Part shown: positions 10,499 through 19,736 of the stretch, in pieces
Layout of the letters: each line of letters starts with the position of its first letter
Position numbering within the stretch: position 1 is the first letter of the stretch
Origin: an uncultured Lachnospiraceae bacterium
GTDB taxonomy: Bacteria; Bacillota; Clostridia; Lachnospirales; Lachnospiraceae
DNA: 64,000 bases
Direction: 5' to 3'
Assembly (NCBI GenBank): GCA_947176965.1
Contig: CAMWSU010000004.1
Span: forward strand, 1 to 64,000
Made by a program: the position numbers and the translations under genes
The notes under the pieces: generated by a model
What the model saw: the letters and a program-made list of their open reading frames with translations, nothing else
Database searches by the model: none
What the model was told of the DNA's origin: nothing

Positions 10499-10548
10499 AT
10501 TATGCCTCCGTTTAGATTGAAATAGTTGTCCCCTAAATGTGTCAGGCG

Positions 10549-11241
10549 TTAAAAAAGCTCCAAGCCGGAATCATTTAGTAATTCTTTTGTGATTGCTTCC
10601 TTTACGACCTCATGGTTTCTTACTACCGCGATCTGCGGCATCTTTTTCGTGCGGGAAAACCATTTTCCCCTTGCCGGTACATCCGCCCTGCCGCTCTTAC
10701 AGCCTGCGATCGTGATCTGATCAGTCTCCATGACAAGCGCTGCGACATAATGGTTTTCATTGGTATCCGTTCCTGCATAGGCCTCTCCGTAGAGGGAACC
10801 CAGCACAATGATATTGCGCGCGGAGATCACGCGGCAGTCCTCTCCGACATCCCCGATCACAATAATGGATTTTTTGTTGTTTTCCAGTACTTCTCCATCG
10901 GTTAGGCTGCCCCTATGTAACAAATACGGCTCCTCCGCCGCGCGCGGCTCCGCCTTTTGCAGGGCGCGCACATAAAACTCGTCCGCGCTGCCGCTTTTTT
11001 CGGCAACGCAGAAAATCGTAAGCCCGCCATGTGATGACAGAACCTGTATCAGTTGACGCTCCTCCTGCGGGCTGACCTTTCTGTCCTCTATGGACAGTGC
11101 AAGTCTTGCGCCCTGAAAAAAGCCGGCGGCATCCCTGATCTTATCCTCCAATTCCGCGAGAATATCGGAAAATGGCGCATCTGCATCCAAATGCAGCGCA
11201 ATGCCATGCGGATAACTTTTGATCATTACTAAAGGATTCAA
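10549..11241 (-). CDS. minC: Septum site-determining protein MinC
   Basis: C-terminal SIIVIGDVGEDCRVISARNIIVLGSLYGEAYAG...VAALVMETDQITIAG; operon with minDE. Likely TTG start at 11241 after AAAGGAG; the ORF track runs to 11259. Confidence 0.88.
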   Translation of the reverse strand: MNPLVMIKSYPHGIALHLDADAPFSDILAELEDKIRDAAGFFQGARLALSIEDRKVSPQEERQLIQVLSSHGGLTIFCVAEKSGSADEFYVRALQKAEPRAAEEPYLLHRGSLTDGEVLENNKKSIIVIGDVGEDCRVISARNIIVLGSLYGEAYAGTDTNENHYVAALVMETDQITIAGCKSGRADVPARGKWFSRTKKMPQIAVVRNHEVVKEAITKELLNDSGLELF

Positions 11242-11257
11242 TACACTCTCTCCTTTC

Positions 11258-11280
11258 AAAAGAACGCTTCGCGTTCTTTT
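11258..11280 (-). terminator. Hairpin between the PBP2 gene and minC (possible attenuator or terminator)
   Basis: Perfect 10-bp stem AAAAGAACGC-GAA-GCGTTCTTTT on the minus strand. Confidence 0.5.
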
Positions 11281-14202
11281 TTAGTCCGTTCTGACGCCGG
11301 ATGCCTGAATGGAATCTGCCGTTCCCGTGACAAGCTCCTCCTGCGAGGCAAGCCCGAAATAATATTTGATCACATCCCGCGTTGTCTCAGCCGCATAATC
11401 GGATGTGTATCCATACTCAATACGCGTTGCAATCGCGATCTCCGGACTCTCATACGGTGCATAGCATACAAAAAGCGCATGGTTCGGACGCGTTCTGCTC
11501 TCCTGCGCCGTTCCCGTCTTTCCTGCGACCGACACCTCAACTCCCGCATAATACTTTTTGTTTTCGATCACCTGGCGCATCCCTGTATGAATGGAATCCC
11601 ATGTCGAATCCGCAAAGTTCAGTGTGTTTCTGACATGCGCGTGATTTTGAAGCACGATGTTGCCCTCTGCATCCTCAATACGGTCTATCAATGTTAAATT
11701 ATAACACGTTCCGCTGTTTGCGACTGTTGTAACGTATCGCGCAAGCTGTGCGGTAGAATAGTTTGCATTTCCCTGTCCGATCGCGGTGATGACCGGATAC
11801 TCGTCCGATATTCTCGGTGCGGACTCTTCAATCTCGACGCCCGATTTATCGCCCAATCCGAAAAGCTGTGCGTATTTTGTAAGTACGGCAATTCCCTCCT
11901 CCGAGCTATAGACATCGTTCTGCAAGCTCATACGGTAGGCGGTCTCATAAAAATAGCAGTTACAGGAATTGCGGATCGCTCCCGTCACATTTAAGGAGCC
12001 GTGCGCTCCCGGATAAATCCAACAGCGGTTCACTGCGTCCAGACGGTCAAAAATACCGTGGCAGACGATCCGATCCTGGGTTGTGAGATATCCTTCTTCA
12101 AGCGCAGCGGATGCCGTCACCATCTTAAAAGTGGAGCCCGGTGCCGTCCTCCTCTGTGTTGTATAATTCAGCATCGGATACGATAAGTCCGTATTGATCT
12201 TATTCCAATAATCCGCATCGGATACGCGGTTGGTATCATATCCGGGATAAGATACCATCGCAAGCACCATCCCCGTATTAACATCCGTGATCACCATATC
12301 TCCCGTACACGGATCCAACGCAAGCTGTGCGGGTGTGATGTCAAGATTGCTGATACGGTTCCGCATAAACTGATACGGACTGATCGCATTATTTTCAAAT
12401 GCGGCAATCTCATCATCTGTCAGATTCACGATCCTCCTGTCGATCAAAAGCTGGCACACTTGTTTCCCTGTGATCCGATCATTCATGATCATATATTTGA
12501 TCATGCGTTTACCAAAATCCGTACTCTCATTCAGATAAGAGATGATGTAATCGACAAGCACGGTATAGACTTCTTCCGAATCCGCATACCGGTCGTCGAG
12601 CGGAAGTCTTGCGGTATCGATCCAGTTCATGGAGATGGCATGCCGCAGAAATTCCTGAAGGCTGATCGTCTCGTCATTTCTCCATGCCTTGTAGGTTGCG
12701 TCCGATGTGTCGATCAAGTCCGACCGAAGAATGCCTACATTATCCGACTGTAACAATGTCACAATATAGCTCTCATAAACGGCATACTCCGTTTCCAGAT
12801 CACTATACACCGTTCCCTTTTCCAACAGCTCCGTCCGAAGATTCTCCAACACCATATCCTTGTTATCCAGATAATTGGCATAGACAATACTCTCCGTCTG
12901 CGTGGCATCCTCGTGGTCAAGTTCCCGCATTTTCAGGACATTATTATCAAACAACGCAAAATACACATCATAGATCGGGATCTTAATCTGGCTTTCAGAC
13001 GCATTTTCCGCCGGAATGTACTCCTTGATGTTCTGAATCTTTTGGAGCAGGATGCCCGCGATCTTCTGCTCCAATATGTGATAGGCGGTCTCCTGCAAGT
13101 CCATATCGATCGTTAAATAAATATCATTCCCCGCCGTAGGCTCCGTGCGCTCCGCCGTTTCAATGACTCTGCCGAGATTATCCACATAGACGATCTCAGA
13201 GCCCTTTATGCCCTGCAGCTCAAGTTCCATGCTTTGCTCAATACCGGTCTTTCCTACAATGTCATTGCTTGCGTAATTATCGCTTTGGGACTGATAGGTC
13301 ACAAGCTCCTCCGAGGAGATCTTGCCAATATAGCCGACCACATTGCTAAAATAGACTGCATCCACATATTTCCGCACCGTACCCTCAAAAATAGATACCC
13401 CCGCAAGCACGTCGCTGTTCTCCATCACGGCGACGATCGTCTCTTCCGAAACATTCGTTGCCACCGTCGTCGGGATATATTTCTGATAACTGTTTAAGCT
13501 CATGGCATAACGGATCGTCACGATCTTCAACAGTTCCTCCTTCGTGTATCCGTCCCCGACAAGGAACTGCCGGTTGCCATTTTCGTCAAGAATATAATTT
13601 CCCTCTGTATCACGCAGGTACTTACCGACACCGAAACGTGTCCTGCCGCCCAGATACTCCATGACTTCATCGGGTGTTGCCGTCTTTTCCGCATAGGTTA
13701 AGTCGTTGATACTGCTATGCCCGTAAATGTCCGCCAAAAAACGAAGCAGTATGTTTCCGGTTACGGTATAGGAAAACTTGCCGTCCTCATCGATCACGAT
13801 GGAAAAATCATTGATCACGGAATCGCCGTTTTCCTCTATCATGCGGATCAGACGGGAAATGGTGGTATTCAGCTCCTCATTTTTGGTTGAGCCGGATTCA
13901 TAGACATCCTCAATGATAACAGAATACGCAAGCTCATTATAGGCGAGCACATTACCGTTCCTGTCAAAAATCTGACCGCGCGTGCTTGCGATGGAACGCT
14001 CTTTTCTGATGCGGAGCCTAAAGTTTTCCATATAGGATTCTCCGCGGACGATCTGCAGATCGAACAGACGATAAATAAGTGTGGCACACAGACCAAGCAC
14101 AAGCAGCGAAAGTATGAAAAAACGTGAAAAGATAAAACGGATCAACCAGTCCTTAATATTGCTAAACAAACTTTTTTTCGCTCCTTTTCTCAATCTCATC
14201 AA
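11281..14202 (-). CDS. Class B penicillin-binding protein 2 (elongation-specific transpeptidase), with a large internal insertion
   Basis: IASTRGQIFDRNGNVLAYNE; transpeptidase motifs APGSTFKMVTA (SxxK), SCNCYFYE (SxN), VAGKTGTAQES (KTG); located with rodA-mreBCD. Confidence 0.92.
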   Translation of the reverse strand: MMRLRKGAKKSLFSNIKDWLIRFIFSRFFILSLLVLGLCATLIYRLFDLQIVRGESYMENFRLRIRKERSIASTRGQIFDRNGNVLAYNELAYSVIIEDVYESGSTKNEELNTTISRLIRMIEENGDSVINDFSIVIDEDGKFSYTVTGNILLRFLADIYGHSSINDLTYAEKTATPDEVMEYLGGRTRFGVGKYLRDTEGNYILDENGNRQFLVGDGYTKEELLKIVTIRYAMSLNSYQKYIPTTVATNVSEETIVAVMENSDVLAGVSIFEGTVRKYVDAVYFSNVVGYIGKISSEELVTYQSQSDNYASNDIVGKTGIEQSMELELQGIKGSEIVYVDNLGRVIETAERTEPTAGNDIYLTIDMDLQETAYHILEQKIAGILLQKIQNIKEYIPAENASESQIKIPIYDVYFALFDNNVLKMRELDHEDATQTESIVYANYLDNKDMVLENLRTELLEKGTVYSDLETEYAVYESYIVTLLQSDNVGILRSDLIDTSDATYKAWRNDETISLQEFLRHAISMNWIDTARLPLDDRYADSEEVYTVLVDYIISYLNESTDFGKRMIKYMIMNDRITGKQVCQLLIDRRIVNLTDDEIAAFENNAISPYQFMRNRISNLDITPAQLALDPCTGDMVITDVNTGMVLAMVSYPGYDTNRVSDADYWNKINTDLSYPMLNYTTQRRTAPGSTFKMVTASAALEEGYLTTQDRIVCHGIFDRLDAVNRCWIYPGAHGSLNVTGAIRNSCNCYFYETAYRMSLQNDVYSSEEGIAVLTKYAQLFGLGDKSGVEIEESAPRISDEYPVITAIGQGNANYSTAQLARYVTTVANSGTCYNLTLIDRIEDAEGNIVLQNHAHVRNTLNFADSTWDSIHTGMRQVIENKKYYAGVEVSVAGKTGTAQESRTRPNHALFVCYAPYESPEIAIATRIEYGYTSDYAAETTRDVIKYYFGLASQEELVTGTADSIQASGVRTD

Positions 14203-14677
14203 ATTTGCGGTTGATCTTCAAATGCACCGGATAACACAGCAGGGTCAGTACGATGGTATATACCATCTCCGGCACGATCACATGCAAAAAATAATAGGGA
14301 AGCCCGAAACGCCCCCGCAAAAGATAAAGAAGGACATACACCGCAAAGCCGTACGCCAGATCGCTGACCGTGATCAAAAACAGCGGCAGCTTAATATCCT
14401 CCGGAAAAAACACGCGGTGAAACATTCCGTTCGCATAACCGATGTACATATAAATGATCGCGTAAAATCCGATCACTTCGCCAAAAAAGATATCTGTCAA
14501 CAGACCACAGAAAAAGCCCACCAACAGACCGTTCTTTTTTCCTCTCATAAAGCCGTAAGCAGACGTCATGATGATCAGCAGATTCGGTACGATTCCACCG
14601 AGTGAGATCCACTGCATGAGCGTCCCCTGCAGCACAAAACTGAGCAGCACCAGAAACGCGATCACTATTTTCCTCAT
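14162..14677 (-). CDS. mreD: Rod shape-determining protein MreD
   Basis: Multi-TM ~170 aa protein directly after mreC; start MRKIVIAFLVLL after GGAGGACTAT (the ORF track runs to 14725). Confidence 0.85.
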   Translation of the reverse strand: MRKIVIAFLVLLSFVLQGTLMQWISLGGIVPNLLIIMTSAYGFMRGKKNGLLVGFFCGLLTDIFFGEVIGFYAIIYMYIGYANGMFHRVFFPEDIKLPLFLITVSDLAYGFAVYVLLYLLRGRFGLPYYFLHVIVPEMVYTIVLTLLCYPVHLKINRKFDEIEKRSEKKFV

Positions 14678-14696
14678 ATAGTCCTCCAAATACATC

Positions 14697-15566
14697 TCAC
14701 CACTCGACAGTCTGCTTCCTATCAAGAATGACCAAAACGGCCTCTAAATGCTCAAAATCAACTGCCGGCGTTAAATAGCCGGATTTGGATAAGTTATTTG
14801 CATCCGTATTGATCTGCGTTATGTAGCCGATCACGATACCGGGAAGATATTTATCCGAGATATTGGATGTCACAATCTTGTCACCGATCATGACTTCGTT
14901 ATCCGCATCAATCAGCTGAGAAAAAGAAATTTTTCCGCCTGCCATCAGCTCCAGACTGCCGGAAACGATCACGCGGTCCGCCGTTGATAATACCATACCG
15001 CCGACATTCGCATTATCCGCAATGATAGAATCCACGCGCGCCCAACTCGGACCGACTTCGGTGATGCGTCCCACCAGCCCGCCATCCGCAATGACATTCA
15101 TATCGACGGCAAGCCCGTCTTCCTCTCCTTTATCAATGATGAACGACGCAAACCAATTGCCCACATCTTTTGCGATGATGCGCGCACCGATCTTCGTATA
15201 CCCCTCATAGGATTGATCTAATTCATAAAGCTCCCTAAGCTGATACAATTCAAAGCGGTCCTGCTGTAACAGCGTGTTCTGTAAGGTCAGCTCGTCAATC
15301 TGCCGTTTCAGCTCCTCGTTCTCTCTCATCAGATCGCGGATTTCCACAAGCTCATCGACCCGTTTCGACAGATAGCCGCCCACCTCGCTGATGCCGACCT
15401 GAAACGGTGTGATGACGGCGCCCACAACGCCGTTTAGCGGTCCTTTCGTAAAATCCGTCGTCAGGGTGATCAGCATCATGCCGACACACAGGATCGTCAG
15501 GATCAGGAGGATATATTTACTTGGCAGTTCAAAATGCTCTCCCTTTTTCTTAATGACAGGACTCAT
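14697..15566 (-). CDS. mreC: Rod shape-determining protein MreC
   Basis: N-terminal TM, coiled coil, ARIIAKDVGNWFASFIIDKGEEDGLAVDMNVIADGGLVGRITEVG. Confidence 0.92.
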   Translation of the reverse strand: MSPVIKKKGEHFELPSKYILLILTILCVGMMLITLTTDFTKGPLNGVVGAVITPFQVGISEVGGYLSKRVDELVEIRDLMRENEELKRQIDELTLQNTLLQQDRFELYQLRELYELDQSYEGYTKIGARIIAKDVGNWFASFIIDKGEEDGLAVDMNVIADGGLVGRITEVGPSWARVDSIIADNANVGGMVLSTADRVIVSGSLELMAGGKISFSQLIDADNEVMIGDKIVTSNISDKYLPGIVIGYITQINTDANNLSKSGYLTPAVDFEHLEAVLVILDRKQTVEW

Positions 15567-15568
15567 AC

Positions 15569-16579
15569 TTACTTACTCATTCCCTCAATCGCATACGCAA
15601 CAGATTTATAGTTATCTTCCTTGATGATCTTGGCCAGACCGAGCGCCACGCTTTCGATCGGCGTATCGATCGAATTGATCTTTAAGCCCGTTCCCTTGGC
15701 GATCAGTTCCGAAAGGTGGATGACCTGTGACGCACCGCCTGTTAAATATACACCGTGACGGTAAATATCGGCCGCCAGCTCGGGCGGCGTCCGCTCCAGA
15801 ATCACTTTGATATTGTCGATGATCGTCGCAAAATGCTCTTTCAGGCATTCATCAACAAGCGTGGTCGGTATTTCGCGCTCCACGGGAAGTCCCGTCACAA
15901 TATCGCGCCCGTATACAACCGCATTTGCACCTTCCTTTTCCAGATCGCTCAACGAAATCTTGACCTTTTCCGCCGTCTTCCCGCCGATCAGCAGACTATA
16001 CTCCCTTCGGATGGCATTGCGGATCGCCTCGTCAAATTTCTGTCCGCCTACTTTGATCATTTTACTGAGCACGATCCCGCCGAGAGACAAAATGGAAATC
16101 TCCGTCGTGTCATAGCCCACATTCACCACTAAAACACCCTGTGAATTTTTGACGTCAATATCCAGTCCGAGTCCGTCCGCAACCGCCTTTTCAACGACCA
16201 TGATCTTGCGCGCTTTTACGCCCGCATCTTTGATCAGATCATAAAACGCCCTCTTCTCGACCTCCGTAACGTCCGTCGGCACGGCGATATAGTAATCTGC
16301 CGGCCGGATATTTCCCTTTCCGATGTCACCGACGAAATATTTGACAAGCAGCTGCATATTTTGAATATCCGCGATGACGCCGTTGCAGAGCGGATAAGAT
16401 ATGTGAATGTTCGCAGGCGCTTTTTCAAACATCTCATACGCCGAATCACCGTATGCAAACAGCGTATTCTTATTCTCAATGGCGATCATGTTCTTTTCCA
16501 CAAGGATCGCGTCTTCATTCCTGCTGTAAATTTTAATATTGCTTGTCCCAAGGTCGATACCGAATATATTATTTCCCAC
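15569..16579 (-). CDS. mreB: Rod shape-determining protein MreB (actin-like)
   Basis: FGIDLGTSNIKIY; VVEKAVADGLGLDIDV; VYLTGGASQVIHLSELIAKGTGL. Confidence 0.92.
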   Translation of the reverse strand: MGNNIFGIDLGTSNIKIYSRNEDAILVEKNMIAIENKNTLFAYGDSAYEMFEKAPANIHISYPLCNGVIADIQNMQLLVKYFVGDIGKGNIRPADYYIAVPTDVTEVEKRAFYDLIKDAGVKARKIMVVEKAVADGLGLDIDVKNSQGVLVVNVGYDTTEISILSLGGIVLSKMIKVGGQKFDEAIRNAIRREYSLLIGGKTAEKVKISLSDLEKEGANAVVYGRDIVTGLPVEREIPTTLVDECLKEHFATIIDNIKVILERTPPELAADIYRHGVYLTGGASQVIHLSELIAKGTGLKINSIDTPIESVALGLAKIIKEDNYKSVAYAIEGMSK

Positions 16580-16618
16580 TTCATGTACCCCTTTCTAACC
16601 GTAATGGTATCTGTCTTA

Positions 16619-17290
16619 TCACAGAATCTTTTCCTCAAGAAAACTCACATAACGGCCATCGCCGATGATGATGTGATCTAACAGAGGAATCTGCAGAAAC
16701 GAACCTGCCGCCTTGATCTTTGCGGTCATTGTGCGGTCGTCCTTACTCGGCGTAGGGTCGCCGCTCGGATGATTGTGCAACAGCATGATATATACCGCAC
16801 GATATTCCAGCGCACGGATAAACATATCGCGCGGCGAAAGAACGGAAAAATTTACCGTTCCCGTTGACAATACCGTATCATGGATGAGTCTGCCCTTGTT
16901 ATCAAGTAAAAGCATCCTCACCTGCTCATTCTCGAGATGCCGCATCCGTTCCATGTAATAATCCGCGACCAGCTCCGGTCTGCTGAAATCCACGCGTTCC
17001 CGCATATGTGTCGCCGCGATTCTGTTTGACAGCTCGGCGATACACTTGATCCGCACTGCTTTGACTTCGCCGATTCCCCTGATGGATTTGAGCTGCTCCA
17101 AATGAATATGCTGAAGCTGCAAAAGCCCGTCTTGGTTTGCGTTCATTTCAAGGACTCTCTTCGCTAAGGCGAGCGCGTCCTCTCCCTTGGTTCCCGTGCG
17201 GATAATGATGGCAAGAAGTTCTGCGTCCGTCAAATTCTGCGCGCCGTATGCAAGGAACTTTTCATATGGCAGATCTGTCTGATTTTTCAT
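16619..17290 (-). CDS. radC: RadC family JAB/MPN-domain protein
   Basis: N-terminal helix-hairpin-helix region; LLHNHPSGDPTPSKDDRTMTAKI and LLDHIIIGDGRYVSF. Confidence 0.93.
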   Translation of the reverse strand: MKNQTDLPYEKFLAYGAQNLTDAELLAIIIRTGTKGEDALALAKRVLEMNANQDGLLQLQHIHLEQLKSIRGIGEVKAVRIKCIAELSNRIAATHMRERVDFSRPELVADYYMERMRHLENEQVRMLLLDNKGRLIHDTVLSTGTVNFSVLSPRDMFIRALEYRAVYIMLLHNHPSGDPTPSKDDRTMTAKIKAAGSFLQIPLLDHIIIGDGRYVSFLEEKIL

Positions 17291-17443
17291 AAGTATACCC
17301 TCGTTCGCTTCAGTTTACTCTTCGGGTACATCCGCGCGTGATAAGGGTTTTCAATCATTCTTCTCGCTAACGCTCATTGTAACACAAAACCAAAATCATG
17401 TATACCTTATTATCATTTTTTTCCCGCGGCCGCTTGGCTGCAC

Positions 17444-18751
17444 TTACAGTCCGGAAAGTGCAGCCCTGTCGATGAGTCCGTCATCCACAAACCGCTGAAA
17501 TGTCTTCAGGATGCCGAAGCCCGCATGCTCCCACGTCAGACCGCCCTGAAAAAACACATTGTATGGCGGTTTCATCGGTCCGTCCGCCGAAAGCTCGATC
17601 GAAGAACCGGATACAAACGCGCCTGCCGCCATGATGACTTTGCTGTCATAGCCCGGCATGTCCCACGGCTCCGGAACAACATGGCTGTCCACGCCCGCCG
17701 CCGCCTGTACCGCCTGACAGAACGCCCGCACGCCCTCCGGCTTTTCAAACCGGATCGCCTGAATGATGTCATAGCGCTCCTGCGCAGCATCCGGCGTACA
17801 GACATAGCCGCAGGGCTCATAGAGATTGGCAGCAAAGATCGCCGCCTTTAATGCGCTCGCCGTCACGGTCGGCGCCATGAAAAGTCCCTGATAAAAGCTG
17901 GTCAGCACGCCGAGCGACGCCCCGACTTCCTTTCCGAGACCGGGTGAGGTCAGACGATACGCCGCATTTTCCACACATTCTTTTTTCCCCACGATATAAC
18001 CGCCGATCGGGGCAAGACCGCCTCCCGGATTCTTGATCAGCGAACCGACTGCCATATCCGCGCCGACATCCGTCGGCTCTGTCCGTTCCACAAATTCTCC
18101 ATAGCAGTTGTCCACCATACAGATCACATCCGGCTTGATGCTCTTGATAAAAGAGATCAGCTCGCCGATTTGCGCAACGGACAGCGTCGGTCGCTCTAAG
18201 TAGCCCTTGGAACGCTGGATGGTGACCAGTTTTGTCTTTTCTCCGATCGCCGCACGGATCCCCTCGTAATCAAAGCCGCCGTCCTTTTTCAGCTCGACCT
18301 GCCGATACGTCACGCCGTACTCGGCAAGGGAGCCTTTGGACGGCCGGATGCCGATGACCTCCTCCAACGTGTCATACGGCTTGCCGACAGGGGATAAGAT
18401 CTCGTCCCCCGGCCTTACATTGCTCATGAGCGCAAGCGCGAGCGCATGCGTGCCGCAGGTGATCTGCGGACGGACGAGCGCGTCCTCCGCGTGAAACAGG
18501 TTCGCATAGACCTGCTCTAAGGTATCCCTGCCGATATCCCCGTAACCATAGCCCGTCGTGCCGAGCAGACAAGCCTCCGATACGCGTGCCTCCTGCATGG
18601 CGCGCAGCACCTTTAACTGATTATACTGCGCCGTCTCATCAATTTGTGAAAAACGCTGACTAAGGCGCTCCTGCACACGTCTGCCCGCTTCATAGACCTC
18701 ACGGGAAATTCCCATGCTCTCATACATTGCCTCTAATGTGGTATCCTTCAT
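17444..18751 (-). CDS. Methionine gamma-lyase / 'aluminium resistance' family PLP enzyme
   Basis: TTGYGYGDIGRDTLEQVYANLF, TCGTHALALALMSNVRPGDEILSPVGKPYDTLEEVIGIR, VDNCYGEFVE, GSLIKNPGGGLAPIGGYIVG. Confidence 0.88.
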   Translation of the reverse strand: MKDTTLEAMYESMGISREVYEAGRRVQERLSQRFSQIDETAQYNQLKVLRAMQEARVSEACLLGTTGYGYGDIGRDTLEQVYANLFHAEDALVRPQITCGTHALALALMSNVRPGDEILSPVGKPYDTLEEVIGIRPSKGSLAEYGVTYRQVELKKDGGFDYEGIRAAIGEKTKLVTIQRSKGYLERPTLSVAQIGELISFIKSIKPDVICMVDNCYGEFVERTEPTDVGADMAVGSLIKNPGGGLAPIGGYIVGKKECVENAAYRLTSPGLGKEVGASLGVLTSFYQGLFMAPTVTASALKAAIFAANLYEPCGYVCTPDAAQERYDIIQAIRFEKPEGVRAFCQAVQAAAGVDSHVVPEPWDMPGYDSKVIMAAGAFVSGSSIELSADGPMKPPYNVFFQGGLTWEHAGFGILKTFQRFVDDGLIDRAALSGL

Positions 18752-18758
18752 GACGATC

Positions 18759-19727
18759 TCACTCCTCTGTTTTCGTTTCTTCTAAAATCCCTTTTTCCCG
18801 CAGATGTTCCAACATACCGGAAAGAATTGCATCCTCCGACGCAAAGACTCCGCGGTTCAGCCAAATGACATCGCGTTCCCGCTTAAACCATGTGACCTGC
18901 CGCTTTGCAAAATGTCTGGTATCCCGCTTGATACGGTAGACAGCCTCGTCTAAGCTGATTGCTCCTTCCAAATGATCGAGCAGTTCCTTATACCCCAGCC
19001 CCTGCATGGAAATCATGTCCCGCGTACAGCCGTGTTCCTTTAAGCTGCGCACCTCCGAGAGCAGTCCCTGCGCCATCATCTGCTCCACCCGCCCGTCAAT
19101 GCGCGCATACAGCTTTCCGCGGTCATCATTCAACACAAAATAACAAAACACATAGGGCGACTCTTTCTTTCGCTGATCTTCATTATGCGCCGAGATCGGA
19201 GCCTGATTTTCTTCATAAAACTCGATCGCGCGAATGACACGTTTGAGATTGTGGGCGTGAATCTTCTTTGCCGATTCGGGGTCGATCGCAAGAAGCCTCT
19301 CATAAAGCGCAGCCGCACCCTCCGGCGTCTCAGCCTGTTTTTCCAGCTCTTTCCGCAGCCCGCTCTCCTCCTCATGCACTAAAAAATCAATGTCATAGAG
19401 GACGGACTGAATGTAAAATCCCGTCCCGCCGACCAGGATCGGAACATGCCCTCTTTCGTAGATCTCCCTGATCGCCTGCTTTGCCATTGTCTGAAACCGG
19501 ACAATATCAAATTCCTCCTCCGGCTCAAGCACATCGATCAAATGGTGGGGCACACCGTCCATCTCCTGTCCGGTGATCTTCGCTGTCCCAATATCCATAT
19601 GACGGTATACCTGCATGGAATCGGCGGAGATGATCTCCCCGCCGATCGTTTTTGCCAAAGAAATGGAAAGCTTTGTTTTTCCGACTGCCGTCGGTCCTGT
19701 GAGAATCACAAGCTTATTTTGAATCAT
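18759..19727 (-). CDS. miaA: tRNA dimethylallyltransferase
   Basis: ILTGPTAVGKTKLSISLAKTIGGEIISADSMQVYRHMDIGTAKIT; ILVGGTGFYIQSVLYDIDF. Confidence 0.96.
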   Translation of the reverse strand: MIQNKLVILTGPTAVGKTKLSISLAKTIGGEIISADSMQVYRHMDIGTAKITGQEMDGVPHHLIDVLEPEEEFDIVRFQTMAKQAIREIYERGHVPILVGGTGFYIQSVLYDIDFLVHEEESGLRKELEKQAETPEGAAALYERLLAIDPESAKKIHAHNLKRVIRAIEFYEENQAPISAHNEDQRKKESPYVFCYFVLNDDRGKLYARIDGRVEQMMAQGLLSEVRSLKEHGCTRDMISMQGLGYKELLDHLEGAISLDEAVYRIKRDTRHFAKRQVTWFKRERDVIWLNRGVFASEDAILSGMLEHLREKGILEETKTEE

Positions 19728-19736
19728 TCTTACTCC

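Noticed and set aside
17436-17465. GGCTGCACTT/AAGTGCAGCC stem at the end of the methionine gamma-lyase-like gene
   Set aside because: Spans the stop codon but lacks a T run on either strand; not called as a terminator.
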